64,000 nucleotides of DNA from Macrotis lagotis. Lineage: Eukaryota; Chordata; Mammalia; Peramelemorphia; Peramelidae. Shown in pieces: positions 48,501-62,200 of the stretch (the first letter of the stretch is position 1; the number at the start of each line of letters is the position of its first letter). The notes under the pieces were generated by a model that saw nothing but the letters and a program-made list of their open reading frames with translations, did no database searches and had not been told where the DNA came from. The stretch lies in assembly GCF_037893015.1 (NCBI RefSeq), contig NC_133659.1:13173158-13237157 (forward strand), read 5' to 3'. The translations under genes were made by a program, and so were the position numbers.

Positions 48501-51500
48501 CCTACATATTTTATATCATTATTATTATTAAGAGGGGTTGGTATGTTTTTCCAAACTGTCAAAAGAGTCCATATTATAAGAAAAAGTATGAATTATTATG
48601 AAAAAATTATGAATCTATCCTCTTGACTTTAAATATGGAGGTAGGTGGCATAATGGATTGATCAAAATGTTCATTCAGTTTTCAGCCATCTCTAACTTTG
48701 CATGGCCCCATTTGAGATTTTCTTGGCAAAGATACTGAAGTGGTTTGCCATTTCCTTCTTCAATTCCTTTTACAGATGAGGAAACTGAGGCAACAGGGTG
48801 CTATGACTGGCCCAGGGTCACACAGCTACTAAGTGTCTGGGACTAGATTTGAATTCAGGGAGATGAGACTTCCTGGCTCCAGGCCCAGCAGTTCAGGTAG
48901 TTTTGTAATGCTATGCAAGTCACTTAACCTCTGTCTGCCTCAGTTTCCTCATCTATGAAACAGGATCAATAACAGCACCTCCCTCCCAGGGTTATTGTGA
49001 GGATCAAATGAGACAACAATTGCAAAGCATTTAGCACATAGTATGTGATATATAAATGTTAGGTCTTATTATTATAATTCCTCAAATATGCATTTTTCTT
49101 CTGAATCCCTGCCCTTGAAATGAGCGGCAAGGATAGTCCTATAAATGCTGGGTATTTTGTGTATGACTTTTTAATCCATAGAGCCCTCTAAAATGACAGA
49201 AAGTGGTGCTGCAAAACAAGCTTGCAGAATTGGATATACAATTATTACCCCATTTTACAGACAAGGAAATTGAGGTTTTGAGATGTTAATTTACTTGCCT
49301 AGAATTACAAATAATGACCAAGGACCAAAATTTCTATATAATTGAATGAATAACAATAGGCAGACCAATAATCAACCCCAAATCCAGGGGAACAGTTCCC
49401 TTTTACTAAACATGTTGATGTTACACATTTGACTATTAATTTAATTTTTTTTCTCAAATACTGAGCAAAAATTCTCCTCAGCTCTCAGATGAGTTCCACT
49501 GGGGGAAAGCAGGAAATAGAGACATATTTTGTCACTCTCTGGCTTTTGGGAGACCTGACAGAAAAAGTTATGGGAAAAAAATGAAAAGAAAAAACATCTG
49601 GATGATTTAGTTTGTACTGAGACTCAGATGCAACATTGGTTAGCATCTAACTTCAAATCTAAATTCCACCAAATTAACCTTTATCAACTTATTCCATTGT
49701 TTTCAGCTTTTTCTGTATTTTCCAAATAGAACATATTTTATAAATGTTCATTACAATTAATTAAATGGATGGGAATTCAACCTTTGACCTTGACTTGGTG
49801 ATTTAGTAGGATGATCAGCACCATATTCTAGCCTAAGTCCATGGTCATTAAGTTCAACCCACAGATGCATTATATAAACTCCTGCCCACAGGAAATTCAA
49901 TGCAGGTGGAAAAGTGGTCAAATAAATTCCAATTTCAATCTTGATTTAAAATGATATCCACATCCAGAGAAAGAAATGATGGAATCTGAATGCAGACTGA
50001 ACCATGCTATTTTCATTTTCTTTGTTTTTTAATGTTTATTTTCCTTTTGTTTTATTTCCTCTTTTACAATATGACTAATGTCGCACTATCTTTAACATGA
50101 TTGCAGGTGTATAAACTATATCAGATTATTTGGATTTTTAGAGGAAAGGGAAGGAGGAGGGAGAGGGAAAAAGTTTAAATTCAAAAACTTATAAAAATGA
50201 ATGTTAAAAAAATAGTCAAAGGATATGAAAGGGCAGGTTTCAATTGAAGGAATGCAAGCAACTGAGGCATAAAGTAATAGGAATTTAAAAAAAAAACATT
50301 TCAAATTCTTCCTCACAACCAGAATGACAAGCAGGACAAGAGAAAAATTGACCATTGATGGAGAAACTGTGTTGTGGAAAACTCTTGGTGGGCTCAGAAT
50401 GTAGTTCAATCCTTCTGGAAAGTAACTTGGAACCATAATCCAGAAATTGTGAAGTTGTTTATAACCAGTTAGATTATTATTATATTAGGTTTATACTACA
50501 AAAAAGTCAGAGAGAGGGAAAACACTCATACATATAAAGGTATATTGGCTCCATGTCATCCATGTGTTCCCAGCCTAGGCCGCTTATGGCTATCTTTCCT
50601 TTCACTCCTTCCTTCAGGCATCTTGCCTAAAACTTGGTCAGTCACCCGGTCCTCAAGTCCCTTATAAGTAGCTTATTATCTTTTCAGTAAAAAAAAAAAA
50701 AAGGCTTAATCCATGAGTTTCGCAGGCTTGTGAAATAAATCCTGAGCTATTTCAAAAAGAAAAGAAGTCAATTGAGTCTAGCAGTGTGTGTTACAATCAA
50801 CAACCATGATGCCCAACCATGGGGAAAGATGTGTTATATTCTCTCATCTCAGGAACCAAGAAGGATTTTTGCAATTAATCCAAATCCTTTTACCTTTTAG
50901 GTAAAATTTATGTTATGATCATCATTGAATCTAATGTTCTTTTAGTTTAGCTTTCTTTATCCAGCATGACTTCATACATATCCTCCAATGCTATTCTGAA
51001 TTGCTGAAATTCCATATTTCTTACAACATGGTTGTATTCTATTACATTTTTTTGGTTTATCTCCCAGTGGATGAGCACCTACTTCTTATTTTGGGGATTT
51101 TAATTTTTGCTGCCATACAAAAAATTGATATGCTGAATATTTCAAAATGAAACAAACCTTTTTTTATAAAGGGAAAGGGAAAAAATGGTCCCAGTAATGA
51201 TAATGATGACTCACCAAGTGGCCTTCTGGTCAAACAACATTTTACTGAGACTAACTCAAATGTCACTGAGATAAGAGCACTGAGTTCATGTGAATGAATT
51301 CATCAGTTATTTTTCTTGCATAGTTTTGAATTATTTTTCAAAAGCAATGAACCAATTCATAGTTTTACCAACACTATATAAGTGTTTAGGTCTTTCCAAC
51401 ATAGAGTCTAAACAGAAACCATAGTCAAAAACTCATAAAGGTAGACTCTTTGCTAGCCACTTTACAATTCCTCTCAAAATTACATTCATTATTCAAGGCA

Positions 51501-54500
51501 AATACACATAAAATCATGCCCAGAGAGCCATCCTAGTTGGCACAAGATTCCCTCAAAGGGACACAGATCATTTATGACACAGTTTCAAAATCATACACCA
51601 TTCTCTAATGTAGACCTCCCCGTCCAACCAGAAACCTCTGGTTTTAAATGGTATTGAATAAACACATACAATATGCATATACGTATATATACGTATATGC
51701 ATATGGAGGAGGTACCCAATCCTCTCCCTCTTATTCTCAGTTTCCAGGATGAAGTACATGAATATTTTATGTCTTACCTAAATTAAAGGGGTCACTGTGA
51801 ACTGTGGGTGAAGGACTTCTGGCCTGAAGAAAGGGATCACTAGAGGCATTTGATGTACTCAGAAAAGAACCCAATAAATCTGGACCAGATGGTTTGGAAG
51901 GAGTTCCAAATGGGTCAAAGTTTGCAGCTGGAAGGGAAAAAAAAGAAGACAAAGTTGACTATTTTATCTGGAATATGAGTAAATTTCTTAGGTTCATTAT
52001 GAGTTCATTCTTTTGATCCAAGGCTGGTTTAAAAATATATAATAGAGCAGAGACATAACAGACAAGACTGATATCTTGAGCAAGAACTACAAAATAAACC
52101 TTGGATAGATGAGTCTGGAGACAGCATCAAGACCATAGGACTTGCAAAGTCCATGAGGAAAGATTATAGGATGGTGCTCCAAGATTATAGAAAGACAGAG
52201 ACCTGGGGACAGTGCTCCATGTGGAAAATAGAGAGTTCCAAGGAAACTGGTCCCATTGAGAGCAATCCCAAGACACCATAATGCTGGTGTTGCCAAGGCT
52301 GCTGCTGGAGTCGGGGTAATGGGAACTGGAGGACATGGAGAAAGCAGGGTAAGGCCAGTCTAGACAGTAACTAGGGAGGGAATTCTCTTCTGATCATTTC
52401 TTCTTTTAGATACTTACTCTCACTAATTAGATGATAAACCAGGTGTTTCTACTCGCTGGGCTGTCAGTGGCTATAAAGTTTTGGGGGTTTTTTTGGTTTT
52501 TTGAAAGGCAATGGGTTAAGTGACTTGCCCAAGGTCCTACAGCTAGGTCATTATTAAGTGTCTGAGGTCAGATTTGAACTCAGATCCTCCTGACTCCAGG
52601 GCCACGCTCTATCCACTGCACCATCTAACTGCCCCACCCTGACTCACCATTCTTAAGTAAAGTCCAAATTGTCTGTGTGGAAGAATAGTTCAGTGAATGA
52701 GAAATATGTTATATTGAGAGTCAAAGGACCTGGGTTCCAATTCTGACTCTCCCACTTATTACACTCATGTGACCTGAGAAGCTACTCTTGCTCTGGACGC
52801 CTAAAGTTCCTCATCTGAAAAATAAGAATGATCAGTTAACCAACAAAAGACTTAGTTCAGGTGGCTAGAGCACTGGCCTTGAAGTCAGGAGTACCTGGGT
52901 TCAAATCCAACCTCAGACACTTAATAATGACCTAGCTGTGTGGCCTTGGGCAAGCCACTTAACCCCATTGCCTTGCAAAATCTAAAAAAAAGACTTTCAA
53001 TTCAGCTGGTGAGATCAGATTGGCTGCCATGAAACTAGTGTCCATTAATGACTGCTTCTGGGGAGGGAAGAGCAGGGTGGAACAAGTCCCATGACTCTGC
53101 TCTTGTGATCAAAGATTTTCAACTGCATAGAAAGTTGGAGATTATTGAGTCCAACTCATTGATTCATTTGTCATTGTATTTCTTTGTGTTTGGCTCCCTT
53201 CATAATCCCATGATTTTGTGTTATGCACTTAAAAAGCTGATTTTAAAAAAAGGGGGACCAAAGGTTTCTCTCCAGTGCTCAAGGAATCCAGGATCTACAT
53301 GCACACAAATTTAAGACCTTCTGATCTTGTATGCCCTTTCATTTTGCAGATGAAGAAACTGAGGCTTTGAGAAGGACCATGACTTTCTCTAGGTCTAACA
53401 GCAATGGGGTAGCAGAAGCAAAAGAGGAATGTATCCTGGTTTATCAGACTCCAAGTTCAGGTCTCTCTCTCTCTAATATATTGAAATGTCTTTCTGTCCT
53501 GGAGAAGACCAGGAGGATTAGCTGTTTTTTAAGATCTCCAACTTCTCCTCTGTTCTTGTATAGAAAGAGGAGAGAGTTTATACAGGTGAAATACAACTCC
53601 TCTCAAAGGAGAACTTGATATGTCATAGCACGCATCCACATTCCTCTGAAAGACGCTATGAAATAGAGAACCCCAAGGTAAGGAAACCTTTCTAGGGTTT
53701 TCTTTTGTGCTTTTTCTTCTTGGGGTTAGTCTATTTCTAACTGATTCCATGGAGGGCCTTCTGGGTATGGAAATTCCCTTCACTGATGCAAATCGGACAT
53801 TGTACTGCAACCTTACAGTCTTACACAGTAAGTTAGAACCCTGAAAGATTAAAAACTGGTCTTGCTAGCATGTTTCAGAGGAAGGAAACTACCCCTGGTC
53901 TTTCTGACTTCAAGGTGGGTCCTCTGTCTACCCACATTGTAACACCTCTTTCAATTCACAGGATTTAGAACTAGATCTTAGAGGCCATTTAGTGTAATTC
54001 CCTCCTTTTATAGATAACTAATCAATAACATTGATAAAATTCCTGACTCAGGGATGGCTAGGTGGCGCAGTGGGTAGAGCACCAGCCCTGGAGTCAGGAG
54101 GACCTGAGTTCAAATCTGGCCTCAGACACTTAATAATTACCTAGCTGTGTGGCCTTGGGCAAGTCACTTAACCCCATTGCCTAGCAAAAACCTAAAAAAA
54201 AATTCTGAGCTCAAATGTATAGGGTGCTTTAAGCTTGTTAGCATACCATACATATTCTGCATTATTTGACACTCCTAATTACCCTGTGACAGGTGGATGC
54301 TCTTATTATCCTCATTTTGCAGATGAGGAACTTGAGGGTGAGAGTGATTAAGATAATTGTCTGGGATCATCCAGCTAGGAAGTGACAGAGACCAGGCTGG
54401 AAGCCAAATTTGAACCCAGGACATAATCACTCACCCCACTACCTCATGCTGCTCCTCTAAAGGCAACATGATCCCAAAGAGCATAAGTCACTTGCCCCAA

Positions 54501-56216
54501 AATCCCATACATAGTAAATAGAAGTGTTGGGATTTGAACCCAGGCTTCCAACTGCAAATCCACCAGTCCATTCATCACACCGTTTTCCTTCCTCTATTTT
54601 CAAAGACAAAGAGACAAGGTTGAAGAAAGAAATTGAAAACAGGCAGTCACAACTATGTGATATGGTGAAAAAAAAAATACTAGCAGAACTGAAAGCCTGG
54701 GTTCTCTAATCCACAATTGGACTCAATTTACTAGTTGGATTGCCTTAAGTAAATACATTCACTGTTCACTTCCTCAGTTTCTTTATCAGTACAATAATGG
54801 AACTGAACTAGACCTCTGGAAAAGGCACTATCCTTGGAAGAGAAAGATGTTGGATTTGGAGACAGAAGACTTTGGTTCTAGTCTCAGATCACAATTAGTT
54901 TCTGACATTAAAATGTTGTCTAACTATGGGGGAGGGGGTCTCAGCTTCCATATAGAAAATAAGAGGAGTGAATTTGTAAGGAGCTGTCCAAAGTCACATC
55001 CAGTTGGGCACTTTGTGAGCCTAGAAATTCTTCCCTCTTCCTGGTGCATTCCCAACAAAAAATAGCTCAGATATCGACTCCTAAGCCAGCTCTTTCCTGA
55101 TTCCCTGGAGTATTACCATTCTCTCCTTCTTTCAATTACTTTGTGGTCATTTATGTGTATACATATTGCATTCCCATTTAAGACTGTGAACACGCTAAGG
55201 ACAATGTCCATTATATTTTTGTGTTTGCATATTCAGTAACTAGCACCGTGTTTTGTACATAGTAGGTGCTTAATGAGTATTTATTAAAGGGAACTGAATC
55301 CCTGCAGTGTTTTAGTTGTACACTGGCCTGAGGACTTTTCGGCTTCTCTTACTTTATCATTCATGCTGGAATGGATCAAGCATTGGAAGAGCATTTGTTC
55401 CAACTGAGTTATGACATTGCATTCAATTGAAATGCCCAAGGAGGACAAAGAATTCACATTCTGAGCTTAATTTATTTCCACATGGCATTGGATTACATGA
55501 CCAACTCCCCTTTGTAAAGTCCTCTGATGGGTTAAAGTCATTTGGGATCAGGTGCCACCCTGAAACTAGAGCATGGAAACTTTACAGCAAAGAATTGGAA
55601 TTGAGTCTAGTGAGTTGAAGTTGGACACTGAGGGAACGGGAGGCAGCCTGGTAGAGCATCAGATGCCTTGGAGTCGGAAGCCCTCGGTCTCCATCTCACT
55701 ACCGGCTCTTCTTGCTACCTTTGCGACCTGAGGTACATTTGAACTCTATCACGACTAAGTGCTCTTCCATTTCTAAAAGCATAAACTTCTGTGCCTGAAA
55801 CACATTTTGCACTCTGATTGCTATCAAAATTAGCTACTCTGGCCCAAGATCTAGCCCATCACAATGTATCAGCTATGCTATAAATCCTGGGGGGAAGAAG
55901 ATGGCTTGGGTGATTAAACAGCTCATCTAACTCAAGTAGGAATTATGTCAGTGAAGCCATTCTGCTTACAAGGCCATTTTCAAGACCTGTAGGCCTTGCA
56001 TTTGGCATTGATTTATTGAGAAAATCAATACAAGGCAAAACACGAAACTCTAGATCAAAACTACAGACATTTGAAGAGTAATTGCTGCTTGTGAGTATTA
56101 CTGGAAACTTGAATGGAGAACAACAAGAGACATTGTGATGTCATGGAAGCAGCACAATAACCAAGAGACCTGACCCCGAGCCAAGCACTAACTAGCCACG
56201 TGACCTAAAGTGAATC

Positions 56217-56277
<61 letters not shown>

Positions 56278-59200
56278 CCTCTCTCCAAGGCAATGGGGTT
56301 AAGTGCCTTGCCCAAGGCCATAGGTAATTATTAAGTGTCTGAGATCAGATTTGAACTCAGGTCCTCCTGACTCCAGGGCTGGTGCTCTATCCACTGTACT
56401 ACCTAGCCACCCCCATTTTCTCTTACTTAAACCTTAAAGCAAAGGGGCTGGACCAAAGATCCTGGACTGGCTCAAACACTGCTTAATCTCCCCTACTTCC
56501 AGATCCTAGGTTGCACCTGTGTCTGTGGTATGCCCTTTTCCTATATATTTCTAATGGTGTGTTCTAGAATTTCCCCAGAAATCTAAGTCAAATTCCCTAG
56601 ACAATAATTTATAGACAGTGCTGTTCTCTTCCCTTTTCTGAAAATTAGAGAAATGTTTCCCCCTCTCCAGACCTATTTTCCATGATCTTTCACAAATCTT
56701 TGAAAGATATTATGTTTGTAGTTCTTTCAATATTTGAGAATGGAGCTCATCCTTCCCTCCAATTTTAGAATCTATTTCTTCAAACCATCAATTAGAGGGA
56801 AAAAAAATAGAAAGTGTAAGAGCAGCAAGAATCTCCCAAATCCTAAATCACTGAATAATGTTTGACTTCCCATCTTCTTGGTATCACTTTTGCATTTCTC
56901 TATCTGTGGACATGCTCTCCTGCATTCCAACAGAAGGGAAGCTCTGTGAGAGCAAGAGGGCCTCTTCAAATTTTGTCTTTCTATTTCCAGCACCTGTCAT
57001 AATTCCAGGCATACAATAGGTATCTAATAAACACTTGATGACTGAATTGTCTATACTTATGGATTGATTTGTCTATACCTATGGATGAAGTTGATTGGGA
57101 AGTAAAAAGACTATTGAATTCAGAATCATGAAACTTGGATTTAAGTCTGGGCTCTGACCCTTACTTTTGGATTGTGAGCCTGGGAAAATGATGTTATATT
57201 TCAGTCTTCCTTCCATCTAAAATGGAGATTACAGTAATTCACCACCTGTTGAAGAAGTTATTATAGGGAAAGTATTTTGAAAATAGGAACAGACTGTGAT
57301 AATGTGTTATTATTATTGCTGTTGTTGTTGTAATTGTTGGCAGCAAGAGCTAAAGAAGTCAGGTTTTGACATTCTAGAAGGAAAAAGGTATATTGAATGG
57401 AACCATTCAGGTACCCTTTAATGTGCCTTGGAAACTGACCCACTTTCCAGTTGTCCTTTATAGGGTCTCTTGGAATATTGCCCTCAAAAGCATGAAAATA
57501 CTAGCTCAGGAAAATGAATCCCCCCACCAGGATCAATAAATCTGCCTTAAACTGGATGATGCTCCATTCAGAGTTACCTTCTCCCACTCTCGCAGAAGGA
57601 GACGGAGAGCCAGAAGCTGCAGATCGTCGGGGAGTTGAGTGGGCCGATCCTGGGCCACTTGGATGGAAGACATCCTCCACCCCTGGAGGTCCAGCCTGAG
57701 CAGATGCTGTTGTGCCTCCACCCCCAAACAGGTCATTCAACAAGTCTGAGTTGGTGGGGGGAGCCACAGGCTGAGAAGAGAAAGTCTTATTGGGACTTCC
57801 CTCAAGCCCCAGAAGGTCCACATCTTCAGGTGGTGGAGGGGCAGGTGCCTCCTGCTGTTTTTTGTTATGTTTGGATGCTCCAGGGGGTTTGTCTGCACTG
57901 GCATTGCTGTGCTGACTTGAGAGAGACAGGAGTTCATCATCCGATTGTTCACTCTCCTCATGTACCAGGGCGGCTCGGTCTTCAGAGGTAGGGTGACTGC
58001 TGGCCTTGTCGGATTTCTGATCTGAGGAATTCCAAATAACTGGTTACTTTCTTGGCTGAAGACTGATTTCACACAATTTGAGTTAAAAGAGACCGCAATG
58101 GCCATCTAGTACAACCCACCCCTGGACCAGCAAGAAGCCCCTTTTGACCATTGCCGACAAGTGACCATTCAGTTTCTGTTTGACAATCTCTAGGGAGGAA
58201 GAAAAGGAATGAACTCATTTCCTGAAGCAACCCACTCCCCTCTTGGGTAGTTCCAGTTGATACAAAGCTTTTCCTGATATCTAGGCTGTTTGTCTTCCTG
58301 CAATTTCCCCCCTTTTGTTCCTGGTTCTATCTACTAAGGCCAAGAATCCCAAATCCAATCTCACTTCCAGGTGACAGCTTTAGGATATCTGAAGACAGCT
58401 ATCAAGTTCTCTTTGAGTGTTCTTTTCTTTCTTTCTTTTTTTTTTTTGGTTTTTGAAAAGCAATGGGGTTAAGTGACTTGACCAAGGCCACACAGCCAGG
58501 TAATTAGTTAAGTGTATGAGGACAGATTTGAACTCCAGAGCCAGTGCTCTATCCACTGTACCACCTAATTTCCCCCTGAGTCTTCTCTTCCACAAGCAAA
58601 TGATGCTCATATGGCATGAACTCCAAACTCTACATTTTCCTGGCTACTCTCCTTCAAAAACTCTTACTGAATTTTTAACCCTCTCTTAAGCAAAAATGAT
58701 GCCAGGAGAGAAGAGAGATCCAAGTGCTGAGGGGATTGGTTTATGTAGAGCAATCTTAGTCATTGTTGACTTCCCTCACTTCCTCAGGGGAAGCCTTTGA
58801 AAATAAAACTCTAATTCATCTTCCCAGCTGAGAGAAAGGAGAAACCAGAAAACCTGAAAGATTTAAAGAATGGAGAACTAAGTGGAAGCTTTGGTTTTGT
58901 ATTAGTCTGGAAGGGGACTGGGACTTTCTTTCACATAGAATGAGCAGATAAGACAAATCTGCCCCAAGTTGGCTAGCTCCGTCCTTTTGTTTGACATCAG
59001 ATACATTCATAAGCCAATATCAGTAGAGAAAAAGGTCCCAAGGCTTAATGGCAGCTATTAATGCAATGACTCACAAGTCCCTCCTACATTAATGGGTAAC
59101 TGTGGTTAGAACAGTCACTTTGAGGAAAGTCAGATGCAGGAAAGATTCCTACCTCAGAATGCTTCCTAACCTCTGCTAACTAATCTTGGAAGAACCTAAT

Positions 59201-62200
59201 CTGAAAGCAAAATCAAAAACACTGTGATGGATACATATAGTTCAAAAATATTGTGAGACAAATATTAAAATTGGAATCTCTGATTTTGAATCTCAGTTCT
59301 GATATTTATCATCTATGAGACCTTGGATAAGTCACCTTTCTGGTCTCAGTTTCTTCATCTGTACAATGAAGGGGTTGGAATTAAATGGTCTCTCTTATCC
59401 CCTTCATCTTAAGACCCATAATCTTCTAATTAAGAACTATAACTCACTCCCCTTCGACGTGAGGCTTAGCCTAGTTCTGCAGCCACCCTCCAGTTGCTAG
59501 TGCCTTCTCCCCTCAAATGAATTTGAATTACTTTTCCATCTATTTCGAATGAACTTCTCTATGTATATCTTGTTTCACTTAATAGAGTGAATATAAGCTT
59601 GCTGTAGGCAGGTGCTGTACCAATTTGCATTTGGGGTATTATATCTCCAATGGCTCCTGCAGAAGGTGCTTAAGAGAAGCATTTTTGGATGAATGTGTGA
59701 AGGAAATTGTTTTTTAATAGGATGGGCTAGACAGAGAAAATAGATTCTTTTTTTTTTTGAATAGAAAAGTAGGGGATGTCAAATGTAACCTGTGTTTTCA
59801 AATGAGGTCACTGAATTAGTCATTCGACTCAAATTTTCACTGTTATAAAAGACCTTACAGAGTAGAAGTAATCTCTTAATATTGATTTAAAAAGTAATGA
59901 ATATATGCAAAAAGTTGAATGGAGAAAATCCTGGCTGATCCCTAATTTAAGTGCCCAGCTCTCTACCAGAAGTCCTTTGTTGTCCCAGACTTTTCACTGA
60001 CTCAACAGGTATGGACAGGCCAGGTGAGCCTGGGAGCAGCAACCTTTGCAAGGCGAGAAACGCCATTTTCCTCTAGTGTTTCAAGATCAAGTCCTTCTGG
60101 TGGTCATACCAAGTCACAGTCTGAAATTCTCTCTCTCCCCTCACTTCTTTGCAAAGACGAGGGACTAAGAATAGAGAATTTTTCATGTACTGTTAGTTTT
60201 TTGGGATTATATAGTTTAGTTTTGTTGAATTGCTGTCCCTCTCCCCACCCCCTTTCTTATAGAAAAAATAAGAAAGTGCTCAGGGATTGCTCTTGAAAGT
60301 GAGGATTCTATTAAGAAATGTAGGTCATATAAAAAAACCAATAATACATTAATTTTTAAAAAATATAATAAAAGTGAAAATACCTTGCCAGTTGAGAGAT
60401 GAAAAGAAAGCCCCTTGACCAGCATGCCTTTGGTTGTCCTGAGGGAGATCTGCAGAGGCTCCTCTACCTGCAGCATAGAGGTTAAGAGACTTAGCCACGC
60501 CTGGAAGGCAAGGGCTTCCCTCCTCATCCAGGGGGCAGATGCTCTCTACCTTGCCTTCTACCTGAGGCTTTGCTCATTAATGCCCCCAGGTGGGAGAGTT
60601 CCCTGGCAAACATTTTGTGTATTTGCTCTCTATGGATTTGTTATTAACTTTTCTCTGTCTCCCTCCAATCAAATGGAAGCTCCTTGAGGGTAGGCATGGT
60701 TTTCTTTTTGTCCTGGTAATGCCAGTCCTAGTACAGTAGGGGTTTTATAAATTTAATTTTTATAAATTTATGAAGTTAATCAGGAAAGAACTCCCAGGAG
60801 AGTGAACTGGTGAATCTTACCTGCTGAGGCCAGAGTGTCTTGCTGCTCCTGGTGAGAGGAGAAGAGGATGCTGGGATTGATGTCTTTTGTGGAGAAATTT
60901 TCCCATGGAGGGGTTAAATCTGTCTGTCTGTCATTAGGTTCAATTTCTACTTCCAAAATCACATGGAACAGCTGGGGGTATTTTTCTGGTGAGTCACAGG
61001 CATCCAGTTCTGGCCTAAACAGAGTGGTTTGGAGGTTGGTTTTAAGATTTAGTGGAAAATGGAAAAGTCAATGAATGAAGCCAAATAATTATTTTACTTA
61101 GAGAAATCCTCAAAGGTACAGGCTGAGAATAGTTAAGGTTCTCTCCTACCCTAAGATTTTATTGTGCTGCATAAAAAAGGAACAATCTCTTCAAGGAAGC
61201 CATTTAAGATAGACTGTGAAATAAACATTAGCAGAAAAACGGAAAATAAAATGAAGTATTTAGAGAGCAGTCACAGGGAAAGGGATTCACCTCCTGCTGC
61301 TTGGCCTCAATGCAGAAGCTGCCATAGCAAATATGGGATGACAGGAAAACTTTTTTTCTGTTTTTGGTTTTTGTGAGACAATGGAGTTAAGTGACTTGCC
61401 CCAGGTCACCCAGCTAGGGGTCATATTTGAACTCAGGTCCTCCTGACTCCAGGGTGGGTGCTCTATCCATTGTCACCTAGCTGCCCCCAGAAAAACTTTC
61501 TAACTATTACAGCTCTGCCACATTGGCCTGGGCTACCTCTAGCAATGGGGAGGCTCTGTCATTTGAAGGGTTTTTTTTTTTTTTGCAAGGCAATGGGATT
61601 TAGTGATCATTTGAAATTTTTTTCTTTTTCTTTTTTCTTTAGTTTCAATGGGGTTAAGTGACTTGCCCAAAGCTACACAGCTAAGTAATTATTAAGTTTC
61701 TGAGGCCAGATTTGAACTCAGGTACTCCTGACTCCAGGGCCAGTGCTCTATCCCTGTACCACCTAGCTGCCCCAGATCATTTGAAGTTTTAAGACAATTT
61801 GAATGGCTGGACATCATCCAACAAGATACAGTGTGAAGAAAATTGGCTTTGGAGTCAGGGGGATGAGTTCAAAACCTGGCTCCCTCACTGGGGCAAGTGA
61901 CTTAAATTCTCTTGGCCTCAGTTTCCTTATCTGTAAAAAAGAGAGGGTTGGACAAGATGACCTCTAAATCCCATTTAGCACTATGACCCTACACCACGTT
62001 TACTTATCTATTAAAAGAAAAGTATGGTAATGGATAGAACACTGGACTGGAGTCAGGAGGAGCCAAGTTCAGATCTTCCCAGTTCCTCAGACTCTTCCTA
62101 GCTGTGAGACTTGGCAAGTTACTTAGCTCTATTTGTCTCAGTTTCCTCACCTGTAAAATGAGCTGAAGAAGGAAATGACAATCCAATCCAGTATCTTTGC

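Larger units (their letters stand above)
42731..51777 (-). other. DNAJC6: DNAJC6 largest complete intron in window
   Basis: GT-AG, 9.0 kb. Contents: higher-order repeat (43290-43850), MIR split by SINE (44040-44480), SINE with RTE-like tail (45215-45440), SINE (45733-45890), SINE (47090-47240), antisense SINE with RTE-like tail (48655-48905) followed by sense MIR (48915-49060), LINE tail (49950-50212) and palindrome (51671-51704). No exon seen. Confidence 0.9.
51928..57577 (-). other. DNAJC6: DNAJC6 intron
   Basis: GT-AG, 5.65 kb. Contents: SINEs (52484-52636 antisense, 52857-52990 sense, 54052-54200 sense, 56283-56412 antisense), antisense MIRs (53330-53460, 54225-54450), L2 3' ends (55060-55290, 56880-57045) and (CT)27 (56221-56274). 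Confidence 0.9.
58022..60383 (-). other. DNAJC6: DNAJC6 intron
   Basis: GT-AG, 2.4 kb. MIR/THER scrap (58085-58140), SINE (58429-58575), sense MIR (59275-59410), L2-type end (59560-59690). Nothing else recognised. Confidence 0.9.

Noticed and set aside
50540-50770. Possible solitary LTR (poly(A)-signal-like and A-rich segment)
   Set aside because: No matching ends or flanking duplication that I could verify; family not recognised.
2173-61774. tRNA genes
   Set aside because: Many A/B-box-like heads (GAGTTCAAATCC) occur, but each belongs to a dispersed SINE with A-rich tail and target-site duplications; none folds by eye into a full tRNA with a CCA-ready end.
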